A stretch of 64,000 nucleotides of DNA, taken from contig WEDG01003433.1 in assembly GCA_017591395.1 (NCBI GenBank), positions 41,732-105,731 on the forward strand. The letters are read 5' to 3'. This DNA comes from Schistocephalus solidus. Its lineage: Eukaryota > Platyhelminthes > Cestoda > Diphyllobothriidea > Diphyllobothriidae. Below the pieces are notes generated by a model that saw nothing but the letters and a program-made list of their open reading frames with translations, made no database searches and had not been told where the DNA came from. The translations under genes were made by a program, and so were the position numbers. Shown piece by piece: positions 42,830 to 53,394 of the stretch; position 1 is the first letter of the stretch; every line of letters starts with the position of its first letter.

Positions 42830-45050
42830 AAATAACCGAGAAACTGGAGGACCTGCCTGCCCAAATGATAATGCTACCGTGGAGAACGAAGGAGTCAACT
42901 GTGATAGGTCATCCAGTCCACCGCCTTCGAAGTCCTCGGAAGCGCACGCCGTCAACATCAGGACTGGTTTGATCTCAGCAACTTACTCGCGGAGAAGAAT
43001 GGACTACACAAAGCCTACATGGACCTTCGGACTGACGCCACCAAAGCAGCCTTCTTCAGATGCCGGCGCCTTGTACACCAACGGCTGCGGCAGATGCAGG
43101 ATGCCTGGATGATCCGAAAGGCTGAGGAAATCCAGGGGTATGCGGACCGGAATGAAATGAAAAACTTTTTCAAAGCCATCAAGGCCATCTACGGCCCGTG
43201 CATCAAGGGGACCGCACCGCCGCGCAGCTCTAACGGCACAACACTGCTGACAGGGAAATCGCAAATTCTGAAGCGCTGGGCCGAGCACTTCAGAAGTTTC
43301 CTTTAATTCTCATCAGCCATTTCCGATGCTGCCATTGACCGGCTCCCTCAAGTGGACACGAACAATGACCTGGAACTGCCGCCTTCCCTACCAGAAACCA
43401 TACGGGCCATGCAGCAGATTTCCAGCGGTAAAGCACCAAGATCCGACACAATCCTACCGAAAGTCTAAAAGCACGGTGGGCCCCGGTTGATGGCAGAACT
43501 CATAACACTCTCCCAGGAGATGTGGCGCCAAGGACAAGTTCCTCGGGATTTCAAAAACGCGACCATCGTCCATCACTACAAACGGAAGGGGAACCGGCAA
43601 CTCTGTGATAATCACAGAGGCATCTCGTTGCTCAACATCGCCGGGAAGATCTTCGCCCGTATCCTTCTCAATCGTCTTAACGGTAACCTAAAGCAGGGCC
43701 TGCTCCCGGAAAGCCAATGTGGCTTCCGCCGACACCGCGGAACAACCGATATGATCTTTGCCAACTGCCAGCTACAAGAGATATGTCAGGAGATGCGAAT
43801 TCACCTATGCACTACCTTCGTGGATCTAACGAAAGCCTTTGACACGGTGAATCGTGACGGACTGTGGAAAGTCATGCAGAAATTTGGTTGTCCTGAGCGG
43901 TTTACGCACATGGTGCGTCAGCTTCATGACGGGATGACGGCGCGCGTCACTGACAACGGGACGGTATCCGAAGCATTCGCAGTGACCAACGGAGTGAAAC
44001 AGGGAAGCGTATTGGCTCACACCATATTCAGTCTCATGTTCTCGGTTATGCTGATGGAAGCCTAACGTGATGAGCAGCCTGGTATCCGCATCGCCTACAG
44101 AACTGACGGGCACCTTCTCAACAGTCGGCGTATGCAGGCTCCAACGCGCGTGTCTACGACTACAGTCCATGACTTGCTCTTCGCGGACGACTGCGCCCTT
44201 AACACCGTGATGGAGGAGGACATGCAAAGGAGCATGGACCTGTTCGCCGAAGGCTGCGCCGATTTTGGATTAACAATCAGTACAGCCAAAACAGTGTTCA
44301 TGCACCAGCCGCCACCCAACGCGAAATACAATGCTCCCCGAATCAATGTCAACGGTGCTCAACTCAAAACGTGGAAACCTTCGCTTATCTAGGAAGCACG
44401 CTCTCACGCAACAGGAAAATCGATGACGAGGTTACCCAACGGAACTCCAAAGCTAGTCAGGCCTTCGGCCGGCTGCAGGCCTCCGTGTGGAATCGCCACG
44501 GTATTCACCTGAACACCAAACTGAAGATGTACAAGGCCATCGTCTTGACGACACTCCTTTATGGAGCGGAGACCTGGACCGTCTACTCGAACCAAGCCAG
44601 GAAGCTCAATCACTTCCATCTCAACTGCCTCCGCAGAATACTGAAGCTGAGATGGCAAGACAGGATCCTGGACGTGGAAGTCCTTGAGCGGACCGGAATC
44701 CTCAGCATCCACGCCATGCTGAGGCAAGTGCAACTGCGATGGAGCGGACACCTGGTAAGAACGGACGACGAGCGACTACTCAAACGACTTTCTACGGAGA
44801 TGTCGCTATGGGTGCTCGCCGACAGGGAGGTCAAAAACGACGCTACAAGGACACTTTGAAGAAATCGCTGAAGCAACTGCAAATCAACTCGGCGACCTGG
44901 GAGGACCTCGCCCAGGAAAGACCGGCATGGAGAAGATCCGTGAAGACTGGCTCAGCAATCTATGAGGCCAACCGGATCGCCGCTGCCAAGGCCAAAAGAG
45001 CGGCACGAAAGTCACCAGCGCCTCAGACCAACATCGTCAATGCCTAGGCC
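42830..45050 (+). pseudogene. Reverse transcriptase region of LINE copy B
   Basis: The linker (MDLRTDATKAAFFRCRRLVH, YADRNEMKNFFKAIKAIYGP) stops at 43,306. The palm frame 43,487-44,065 (192 codons) contains NHRGISLLNIAGKIFARIL, CGFRRHRGTTDMIF, motif A FVDLTKAFDTVN and motif B NGVKQGSVLA, then a TAA. Motif C LLFADDCAL lies at about 44.18 kb with both aspartates. A frameshift near 44.37 kb leads to [16 protein letters not shown] and [12 protein letters not shown]. Another near 44.8 kb leads to the KTGSAIYEANRIAAAKAKRA stretch, which stops just before the fingers. Stops at 43,303, about 43,467, 44,063 and about 45,047 make it a pseudogene. Confidence 0.85.
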
Positions 45051-45828
45051 CTGCCAACATGCCCACGCTGTCAACGCAACTTCCGCGCGCGAATCGGCCT
45101 GGTTGGACATCTTCGGACGCAATGCACCAACAATCCGACAATTCCAACTTCTACGTCAAATTCTGCCAACCCTTCTTCAGACTCCCCACCCTCACTCCTG
45201 GCATCGATTCCATGACACCCACCATCATAGAGACCACATCCATCTACTCATCGCCTGCTACCCCCACCACCTTCGTCTTCACTATCACCACCACCACCAT
45301 CAGCGATGGGGACTGTCTCATAAACTGTCCTCAATGCGACCGCACATTCACCTCACGCATCGACCTCGTCGGTCACTTGCGAATCCATCGTACAGAGACT
45401 GGTGAACCAGTGCCTGGAGCACAAAAACACAGCAGAGATCGTCGCCTCCACTGTCCTCGCGCATTCACTCATCGCATGGCCCTATTCGGTCACATGCGCA
45501 TCCATGACAGTGGAATTCACCGCAATGCCGACAGCACCGATACATCATGCACACTCTCCGCTCCTGCCATTCTTACCGCCACTGCCACCCCCACTACCAT
45601 GAATCACATCCCCCAGCCTCTAACGATTTCTCCTGCCCACAATACGCCCGCAACTTCAACTCACGCATCGGCCTGGTAGGTCACCTGCGAATACATCGCA
45701 CGGAGGCTGGTGAACCAGTGCCTGGGGGTCCGACATAAAGCCGCCGCGCCCATCTCCACTGCTCCCGCACATTTACACACCGCATGGGCCTATTAGGACA
45801 CATGCGATTCCACGACAACCTGCGGTAA
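45051..45828 (+). pseudogene. Zinc-finger array of LINE copy B
   Basis: The first unit, CPRCQRNFRARIGLVGHLRT followed by QC, is a C2HC finger (45.06-45.12 kb). After a Ser/Pro/Thr-rich spacer come CPQCDRTF...GHLRIH (intact, about 45.33-45.39 kb) and a shortened unit LHCPRAFTHRM...GHMRIH that lacks one Cys. A frameshift follows, then CPQYARNF...GHLRIH (second Cys position is Tyr, as in copy A) and a shortened LHCSRTFTHRM...GHMRFH. The RTExGEPVPG linker follows units two and four in both copies, which shows that a two-finger module was duplicated before A and B diverged. Confidence 0.8.
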
Positions 45829-46691
45829 ACCACTGGAGGCTAAGCCACATCAGCGCACACCATCTACACTAGTAAATAGACAACACCCTCACAATCATCA
45901 TAATGTACCTGATAAAATCACGGTGTCCTAGAACCCATGGCTTGGAAGGCTGCCAATCTGACGCTTACACCAGACCACGCCGTCGGCCCAGTGTATGTGC
46001 TGTGTGTGTCGAGTGTCTGACCAGTGGACTGGGAGTCAGACGGCGATGGCTCATCCATATCCCCTGAGTAAGTGAATCCTGGTGTGTGCGTTATGGGGGC
46101 TAGGTCGTGCTGTGGCACGCGATGACGGGTACGCCGACCCGTCAGCCAATGCGCCCACTCCCACATCAGACAACTGACTGGCTCGGATGGTGGTCCGATT
46201 GTGCGGGTGGGGGAGAGATTTAGGTCAACAGCTCAGCGCATTTTCCTCACAAAAAACAATCTGACGCGCTTGAAACTATCAGGGTGCGCTAAAAGCCATG
46301 GCTTGGAAGGTTGCCAACTGACGGGATAACTCGGACCGCGTGGTCAGCCCAATGTGTGTTTTGTGTGCAGTGGCTGACTAGCGGACTGAGTCAGGCTGCA
46401 ATGGCTCCTTCTTAATGTGGCCTTTATGGCACTCCCACTCTGTGGGATCCGAGCCTGGTGTGTTGGTACGCCCAGGGGCGGCTCCATCCGCGCCAGCCGC
46501 CTGCGCCCTCTCCCATCTCTGGTCTTCTTGACTCTGTCTTGACAACGGGCTCAGGTGGGGAAGGAGAGAGTGCGGTAGCTGCAGCGCAAGGCTACTATCA
46601 CTTAAAACTAATTCACGCGCAAGTCACCGTCCCTGCACAACCTGTTGTGGAGCATACGGTGCACCTCGTCGAAATCGACGGTCGAACTGTC
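45829..46691 (+). repeat. 3' untranslated tail of LINE copy B
   Basis: It contains two related sub-units starting at CCATGGCTTGGAAGG (45,937 and 46,295), each followed by an AAxTGACG... and CCAATGTGTGTT / CCAGTGTATGTG segment. The conserved GC-rich end (TACGCCCAGGGGCGGCTCC to GACGGTCGAACTGTC) is the part seen in solo copies. No coding sequence. Confidence 0.7.
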
Positions 46692-47181
46692 GTGATTGGA
46701 CGCAGCTTAGACCTCTACAAAGTAGTGACCCCGAAGTGATATGAACAGGCAACTTTCTGGCTCCAGAAATATACATGAAAATGATGACAGATCGCAACAG
46801 CGCAGTGCCAACCGTCAAATTCAGCCAGCATAGAAAGGAGTCAGCTGCCACAACACCAACTCGAAGTCACGTGACTTACCGTCAATACGGAGCGCATTCT
46901 CAGCACCTCTTTAACGTAACAGACATGTTATAATCAAAGTCTCAGATAAAAGAGAAATCTCTTCTTTATTGTCACTGCATGATATAGTTCTGTTTCACCA
47001 AAATTTGTATGCGTGCATACACGAACACGTGAGCATTAATGTACAGGTGAAAGATCAAAATGAAGAAGGAACAGCTCCGGTAATGTGGCAAGCAAGAGGA
47101 TAGTCTGAAAGCATGGCGGTGTGGGAGAAAGAGGAAAAGAGAGCGAGTACAATGGGAATTTCCAGAAAATAAAATATAGAA
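46692..47181. other. No recognisable feature
   Basis: Nothing seen. Confidence 0.4.
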
Positions 47182-47206
47182 ATATATATATATATATATA
47201 TATATA
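47182..47206. repeat. (TA)n microsatellite
   Basis: About 12 TA repeats. Confidence 0.9.
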
Positions 47207-47549
47207 GTAACCAATGACAGTTTTCTAACACACATATTACGAGTGAAATAGCCTCATATCAGTGTCACATGAACTGCAGGATCTGATTAAATATCCAATA
47301 GTTATAAAACGTAAGCAATCTGGTGGAAAAGGCGTCACAATGAGAGGATGGAAAATGACGATTATAAGATCACAGATGGCAGGAACACGGTAGAAGACAG
47401 GTGAACGAAAATGCATGGCCTGGAAGGAGTGCGTGCCCTTATATGTGCAAAGAATAGACGGAGGGGCGGACAACCAGTAGACCGGCGGGCAGGGCTCGAA
47501 GGCGTAGAAAAAAGGGGCCTAGTATTGACTGCTGTTGCTGCTAATGCTC

Positions 47550-47930
47550 CTATCGCACCTCACTGGAGGGTTCGAGGGCAGCGGTTGAAGGTAGGTTACG
47601 CCAACTGTCCTCCGAGAGCCAGGTCTTCACAGCCCGACTCTTCCACCGGCGGTCCCGCGCGGGCAGCTGGGACCCCAGTGCTAGACTCTCGTTCTGCTGC
47701 AGTGGTATCAGGTGAGTGACTGAGAGGGAGCGTTTAGAGACCGGTAATTGCAACACCTCACCAGGCGTTGTTGTCAGGCCAGGGCAAGCCGGCAGAAGGG
47801 GGGAGAGAGCGCAACCCGGCATCGAGGGAGACCGCAAATGCATCAGAGTCCGCCTTCTATTGGTTGTGACCGTTGCAAGGGCTGATAAGACAAAGGTGAT
47901 GAATAAAAGGTAGAAAGTGCGAGTCTCCAT
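47550..47930 (-). CDS. Possible small secreted protein ORF, unknown
   Basis: A 126-codon open frame starts METRTFYLLFITFVLSALAT, which looks like a signal peptide (short basic start, hydrophobic core, Ala-Thr near the cleavage zone). The rest is Leu/Ser/Pro-rich with no recognised domain and few cysteines. A possible splice donor (CCTG/GTGAGG) lies inside it near 47,765. The opposite strand is also open for 102 codons (47,411-47,719) and ends at a GGTGAGT donor-like site, so the correct strand is uncertain. It may be chance. Confidence 0.2.
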   Translation of the reverse strand: METRTFYLLFITFVLSALATVTTNRRRTLMHLRSPSMPGCALSPLLPACPGLTTTPGEVLQLPVSKRSLSVTHLIPLQQNESLALGSQLPARDRRWKSRAVKTWLSEDSWRNLPSTAALEPSSEVR

Positions 47931-48039
47931 AAACAGTAGAAATGGCGCAGAGAAGACGGGCGGAGTAGGAAAACAGAGGTACCTTGCCGAGCTAAAGTAA
48001 ATGGGAGACGTCTAGGCACTCAATAGTTGATGGTGCGAA

Positions 48040-48420
48040 GGAAAGAAGTGGATACGGTGGCAGAGAGCGTCAGAACGACAGAAAAACGGACGCAGATAAG
48101 GATAAGGAGGATAAGAAACTGATATTTAAGCGGATAGCGGAAAAAAGAAGGGCGAATTGGAGAAAGAACAGGACAAAAGTGGGGCGGCTAGGAGAGGCGG
48201 ACGAATGAAAAGGAGGAGGAGGATGAGGAGGAGGAGTTAGAGGATGAGTACGAGTTTTAGCCGTATCAGGAAGAGGAGAAAAACAAGGAAAAGAATGATG
48301 AGCATGGTGAGGGGAAATGAGATGAAGAAAGAAGGCACGGTGTAGAGCTAAGAGGGTAAGGACAGGGAGAAAAGAAGAGTTTGTAAACATGAATAATGAA
48401 TTAGATAATGGAGATGGATG
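48040..48420. repeat. Purine-rich (GGA/GAA) tract
   Basis: The plus strand is strongly purine-rich (AGGAGGAGGATGAGGAGGAGG and similar). The long Pro/Ser/Phe-rich frame on the minus strand is a composition artefact. Confidence 0.7.
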
Positions 48421-48535
48421 GGTGATGGATGACACTAGCAGCCGCAAAAGCGAGCACGCTGTGGCAAGACCTGCGCATACACGACATTGTGAACGAACCT
48501 GTGTTACGGCAATGCAGAAATGTGTTTAGAGCCAA

Positions 48536-48554
48536 ACACACACACACACACACA
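48536..48554. repeat. (CA)n microsatellite
   Basis: About nine CA repeats. Confidence 0.9.
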
Positions 48555-49318
48555 ACTAGTAGGTGTACGTGCTCGTGTGAGAGATCAGTAGACGTGGCTT
48601 CAGCCAAATCACAGTTACCGTGCCCGCACCGATCTCCCGTCGTCTCAACATAGTGCGTCGGAGTGTGGGGAGGAGAGAGAAAGATGCAGCTGTGCGATTC
48701 TGCTTAGACCTAAAAAATCGTGCGCACTACGACGTACTCTCGAGCAGAGTTGATAGTTGCCGTTGCCTGTGGAGGGCGAGCTAAGAGCATAAGGGGGTCT
48801 TTTAAAGTTCAGTTGAAGGGAGTCAATAGCCCAGAAAATCTGCCAAGGCGTGTCCCATCACCCATAGCAGTGGGAAGAAAGCATAGGATGAGCTTAACAC
48901 ACGAGTGCTACACCTCAACGTCGCATCTCCGTCAGAAAAGTACAGATGACGCTACAGGCCAAGAAAATACGAGGAGGGAACCTGTCATTCAGCAAACATA
49001 AGACGCTTTCCATAAGTTACGGACGGTTGGAATAATTTTATAAGAGGCTACTTGAACACAAGGAGCTGTGTCACAAACGTGGAACCGTCGACAGCAAGCC
49101 AGATCATGTCAACGATGGAGGAAATTGAAACACCTAGCGCTGTCTTTGCTGTTGTTGCTGCCTGGAAGGGTACTCACTTAATCAGCAAACCTGACCTTCG
49201 AAATCCCAAAGCAACGGTATCTAAAATGCCGATTAATTCGTGACTCAGTGAACAGCGGCTGACTTGGGTGGGGTGGTTTTTGCAGCACAGGAATTTTAAG
49301 GCGGACTTCGCTATCTAA
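48555..49318. other. No recognisable feature
   Basis: The frame at 48,720-49,001 (93 codons) has no domain. Confidence 0.4.
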
Positions 49319-49334
49319 CCCCCCCCCCCCCCCC
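49319..49334. repeat. Homopolymer C(16)
   Basis: Sixteen C residues in a row. Confidence 0.9.
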
Positions 49335-49639
49335 ACCCACACATCGGAAGCCGTAGCTTAAAACATCTGTATGGCATCGAACGACCAGAAGGAACTCATA
49401 GCGGATGGTGGGTAGCATTCCCCATATCTCAATACGTCTGTTCTTCTGAGTCTGCCGAAGGAAAAAAATCTTCATGTTCGTTTCAAGACAGGTTCTGAAG
49501 TACTATCCGTCTATTCGTGAAACCCAACAGTCTGCTTATTTCGAAGACAGCCTGACAGACCGCCATCCATCGGTTAGTCCGTAATTAGGCCAATGTACTA
49601 GGCGGACGCGATCGTGAAGTAGCTAATAGTGATAACAGA

Positions 49640-49925
49640 CTTGTGTAGCATCTAACGCACTCCCTCCTCCTTCAACCAACTGAGCCCGGTGGCAGGACAA
49701 CCGGAGGTGATTGCGGACACATTGGCCTGTCTGCGCGTGCCACACGCACGATTAAGAAGGTTTTCACAAAAAAACAAGAAAGAGCGACCCGGACCCGAAC
49801 TGAGTGGGATTACCATAGAAGCCACAGAAAAGAAGGAGCCATTGCAACCAGAGAATTCGTGCTGAAAGGAGGACCGAGTTATCCCGGCAGTTAGCAGCCT
49901 TTCAAGCCACGGTTTTAGCACACCA
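49640..49925 (-). mobile_element. LINE 3'-tail fragment, minus strand
   Basis: It has CTGAGCCCGGTGGCAGGACA, GAAGGAGCCATTGCAACC, GAGTTATCCCGGCAGTTAGC and CAAGCCACGGTTTTAGCACACC in the order of copy A. It ends where the inner tail sub-unit ends. Confidence 0.65.
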
Positions 49926-50387
49926 CAAAAAAACGCGGAACAAGAGACAGAGTGACCTACCTCGTAAAACTTGAAGATAGAAATTGAGATTACCTATCGT
50001 TGGGATTTGAACCGTTGTGCATTTTTCTTAATCGTCTAGCGCGTCCCGGAAAATGCCCCCTTTATCTACAGAATATGTTTTCAATCGTGTAAGTCACAAA
50101 CTGTGTATAAATGTGAAGCGAAATCTGCAGTCTTTCAGGATACAACTTTTGGCACATCGTGATAGGTTAAAAGCGCATCAGATTGTTTATGATGATGAAT
50201 GCGCTAAAGATTCGTGGGGATGATGTCCTCTGATTCGGCCTCAGCCTCTCTTCTCTCTCCTGTGTGCTGGTCAATAATCAGTAAATCGCTTGTTGCATAA
50301 TTCTTAATGGCGAAAACTATGCCAGCAAAATAACTCTTTCAACGGCAGCGGAGTTATGTTTAAGCAGAATGATAATACAAACAACGA
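49926..50387. other. No recognisable feature
   Basis: A short echo of the LINE tail (AAGCGCATCAGATTGTTTATG) lies near 50.17 kb. Otherwise nothing. Confidence 0.4.
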
Positions 50388-50692
50388 CAAGGAGACTGGA
50401 ATGGCCATTTCTGGCTTATTAGCCGTCATCAGCCAGTCACACTCAGCCCCAGACGGCGCCCCACCCGAGGCTCGAACTTCCAACCTGATGATCAAAAGCC
50501 CAACGTTCTAACGTTTGAGCCACGGGCCCGTTGGCTTGGCGGTTTCAATCGATCAGTCTGCCTTGTCCTTGTCAGTAATGTCATTCTGCCTATAACACAA
50601 AGCCGCTGTACGGCTGTTATCGTGGCTCGAGAGCGAGAACCGAGGCAGAACAGGACGAGTGAGTCCCGTAACCGATCGGTGAACTTCCATCT
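50388..50692 (+). mobile_element. SINE with inverted 5' half
   Basis: 50,388-50,554 is body, head and leader in minus sense (TGGCCATTTCTGGCTTATTA, GGCTCGAACTTCCAACCTG, GAGCCACGGGCCCGTTGGC). 50,555-50,692 is body end and tail in plus sense (CCTTGTCAGTAATGTCATTC, AACAGGACGAGTGAGTCC, ACCGATCGGTGA). The architecture is the same as at 33.72-33.98 kb. Confidence 0.75.
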
Positions 50693-50884
50693 ACCAGTTG
50701 AGTTTTTATTTGAAAAGCCAAGTTAATCTTGACACTAGTACAGTAGAAAGGTATGCAAGGGCCGATATCCCCGCGACCAATTTATGCAGGATAGTTATCC
50801 GAAGGCCTCTATAAGCCAAGGATTATGCATTCGCTCCCGGAGGACCCAGCAGAAACACCACGCTCTGACGCCTCGAAAGTAACC

Positions 50885-51260
50885 GAACACATGGCTACGA
50901 GGCTAGGTGTTTGAATTGCAACTATACGCAGCAAGGTAATGAAAATCCAGGATCGACTAAATTCCCAGGAGCAGTCTGGGGTAGTATATCGTATCCCAGG
51001 ACTAAATTGTCCTTGTAATTACAGGGATCAGATTAAATGTATAATCGGATCGCGCATACGCAAACATAAGCAACGAAACTACGAATTATCACAAGTAGCT
51101 GCCAACACCTACGAGACGAGCCACGAGTTCAGCTTCGCAGGCGCCAAGATAATCGCTTATACCGGAAGCAGTGACAAGTCGAGCATGGATTGAAGCCTGG
51201 GTCTCTGTCGATTGATACATCGATCTTGTGCAAGCATACATAGCCTTGCACAGTCATCTT
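50885..51260 (+). pseudogene. PLE GIY-YIG endonuclease fragment
   Basis: Reads TEHMATRLGV, stop, IATIRSKVMKIQDRLNSQEQ, then SGVVYRIPGLNCPCNYRDQI (GIY at VVYRI; the YIG position is degraded to YRD), GSRIRKHKQRNYELSQVAA, YETSHEFSF and, after a stop, YIDLVQAYIALHSHL. The Arg of SRIRKH is kept; the expected Glu of REH is Lys. It is the 3' part of a PLE whose RT is absent upstream. Confidence 0.75.
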
Positions 51261-51337
51261 CAGACTTGCGTCATTGATCAAAGACTGAACTGTACCCGAG
51301 ACAACTGTGACTTATTCTGTTGCCGCTGCTGCAATAT

Positions 51338-51385
51338 CTGACGCCGGACGCCTGTCCGAGTTCGAAGGCTACAAATAATAAACAA
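51338..51385 (+). ncRNA. Weak hammerhead-like remnant after the PLE
   Basis: CTGACGC is followed by a 5-bp hairpin CGGAC-GCCT-GTCCG (51,345-51,358), then AGTTCGAAGG and AATAATAAACA. Spacing and the AATAAACA end echo the better motif at 53.4 kb. The required GAAA is not in place, so this is a tentative relic. Confidence 0.2.
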
Positions 51386-51627
51386 CTTGTTTTATTGATT
51401 AACCAGTCTTCTCCTTTTTCTTTACTCACGCAAACATCTGAAACTGGAACCTTGACATCCATTTGTGAACAAAATCAGGCACGATGCCCTTCGGACAGCT
51501 GATAGCTGGGAGGTACGCACCACACGAGAGGCAGCAACCTGCGAACAGCTCCGTTTTCTGCATAAATTCCTCCAGGACTAACTGACGCCACGGCTACGGA
51601 CAGAGGCGGGTTACCAGAGAGGTGACT

Positions 51628-51885
51628 AGAATTCTGATCAACCCCTACCACCCCTACCACCGGTGCCTACAGAAATACAATACTAGAATTCTGATTGACC
51701 CCTACCACCGGTGCCTACAGAAATACAATACTAGAATTCTGATCGACCCCTACCACCGGTGCCTACAGAAATACAATACTAGAATTCTAATCGACCCCTA
51801 CCACCGGTGCCTACAGAAATACAATACTAGAATTCTGATCGACCCTTACCACCCCTACCACCGGTGCCTACAGAAATACAAGGCT
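51628..51885 (+). repeat. 48-bp minisatellite, five units, in open frame
   Basis: Units start at 51,628, 51,685, 51,733, 51,781 and 51,829. The inner three are 48 bases; the first and last have an extra 9-base CCTACCACC-type insert (57 bases). One frame encodes TRILIDPYHRCLQKYN repeated, with the outer units reading PYHPYHR. The units differ by only a few bases. The array lies between the 3' piece of one PLE and the 5' piece of the next. Confidence 0.95.
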
Positions 51886-51889
51886 ATAA

Positions 51890-52790
51890 TTCAGCAACAT
51901 AGACGGAACTGTGTCGGTGATTCGATCACCGAGGGTCTTGGGAAGGCGACCTCTGCTTTGAGACATTAGATACCAGTCAAGAAGAGGGAGGTTTTGGAAC
52001 GGAAGCGGCAGGAGTTAAAACCAGGAGACAATGGATGGTCAAACTTAATCCACAACTTCTTTTCTAAGCAGCTACGGTGTGAAGCTTAGTTCAACCGTGC
52101 AAACACCGACCTGGTCGACTTCATTGCTACGCTTGCGAGAACTGAAAAAAAACGAGAAAAAACCTCCTTTGTGATGGCGTACAGAGGAACCCGAGGTATT
52201 TCGGAAAGCGAGTCAAAAACCATGAAGGAACAGAGAAGGGAAGAGAAAATCATCATTCTATCCACTGATAAGGCATGTATAACTGTCCTAATGAATCGAA
52301 AAGTCTATAATGAGAAAGCTAAGGTCCTCTTTGATGACAGAAAATATTACAAACCAGCACAGAACTCACAAGCCAAAACCGTAGCAGATCGACTGAATAA
52401 ACTACGGCCCAAAAATGTGATCACAGAAAATGAATGGCACTAAATGTAAGTCACTGAAATCACTCTGGTGCGACTCTATGTTCTGTCAAGAATCCGTATA
52501 CAGAATGTCGTAATGTGGCCAGTCGTTGCCCTAAAAGTTACAAAAACGGCGATGTCCACCGAGGTCTTCTCAGACCTCTAGTAATGACTCAAAACGTTGT
52601 AGGAGCCCTTGGTATCTACTTTGACTGCTGGAAACGATTTCAACCTCACTTCCTACGCATGATCGGTCATGTTCTTCACATAAACGGGGAAGAAAAGTTC
52701 ACCGAAAACATCCAGTGCGCAGTTGTAACCGTCTGTAAAAGCTGGCACACGATACAGTTTACTCCGGATCCGGTTTACGGGACAGCTATG
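51890..52790 (+). pseudogene. PLE N-terminal region and degraded fingers
   Basis: After a stop at 51,967 the frame reads VLERKRQELKPGDNGWSNLI, a FNRANTDLVDFIATL block, then EEKIIILSTDKACITVLMNR and VLFDDRKYYKP (52.26-52.35 kb). IILSTDKACITVLMN matches the ILPADKGRATVVMN signature found near the N-terminus of PLE polymerases. A degraded CPKSYKNGDVHRGLLRPLV near 52.53 kb corresponds to the PKxHK...RP box. Palm motifs are not visible beyond 52.8 kb. It is in the same orientation as the endonuclease piece at 50.9 kb. Confidence 0.75.
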
Positions 52791-53095
52791 CCTCCGCATG
52801 TCGTGCGAAGATGAGCCTCGGTTATTCAGAGACCGCAAACGTTTAGGGAACTGTTCCCTCTGAGGAAAACATGAGAAAATTGCTAAAAAAGACTTGATAG
52901 TATTGATTGTATATGGGCGTTCAAAAAAATCGGTTGCGGTTTCAAAAGTGGACAAGGCAATTAGTACAGCTGATAAAATCATTGGTAGCGATCTAAGGGG
53001 TAACCACGTTCTTATCACTGTGCACCTGGTCATGTATGTGATTTAGATAGCATCGTAATACTACTGTTAGAATCCGATTCGTCGGCCCTCTGTTA
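52791..53095. other. No recognisable feature
   Basis: Possibly further decayed PLE, but no motif supports it. Confidence 0.35.
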
Positions 53096-53099
53096 CTGT

Positions 53100-53350
53100 A
53101 GGTGTTACTGTTAAGAGTTGGGGGTCGGGGCTAGGACAATTGAGGTTTGTGCTAAAGGGGGAGGGGGCTAGAGGGAGACGGTTTAGGGGTTTTAGAGCTA
53201 CTGTTTGGGTTAGATTTATTTAACGGGTTTACGGCTGGAATCGGGGATGAGAGTCTACGATTAGGATTTAAGTGAATGGTAGATCGAAGCACAAAGGTTA
53301 GAGCTATGGGTAGTTTTAGGGACAGGCCTAGTTTTAGGGTTAAGGATAGT
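53100..53350 (+). repeat. Degenerate telomere-like tract, TTAGGG sense
   Basis: It contains GGGGCTAGGAC, GGTTTAGGGGTTTTAG, GTTTTAGGGAC, GTTTTAGGGTTAAGG and similar. On the minus strand it would follow the hammerhead-like motif as a CCCTAAA-type run. Confidence 0.5.
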
Positions 53351-53394
53351 TCAGAAGAAGAAAAGGAAGCGATCACGTAAGCATGGTGTTTATT

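Larger units (their letters stand above)
42778..46691 (+). mobile_element. LINE copy B: non-LTR retrotransposon with C-terminal zinc fingers
   Basis: Homology to copy A begins at AAATACTCTTTTGTTAAATT (42,780) inside the linker, so the endonuclease is absent. It continues through RT, fingers and the 3' tail to GACGGTCGAACTGTC (about 46,691). It is inverted relative to copy A, 37.7 kb away. It is somewhat better preserved (FADD intact) but has several stops and shifts. Confidence 0.85.

Noticed and set aside
48070..48447. 125-codon minus-strand ORF rich in Pro, Ser and Phe
   Set aside because: It follows the purine-rich composition of the plus strand and shows no domain.
51628..51885. CRISPR array
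   Set aside because: The whole unit repeats without variable spacers, and the genome is eukaryotic. It is a minisatellite.
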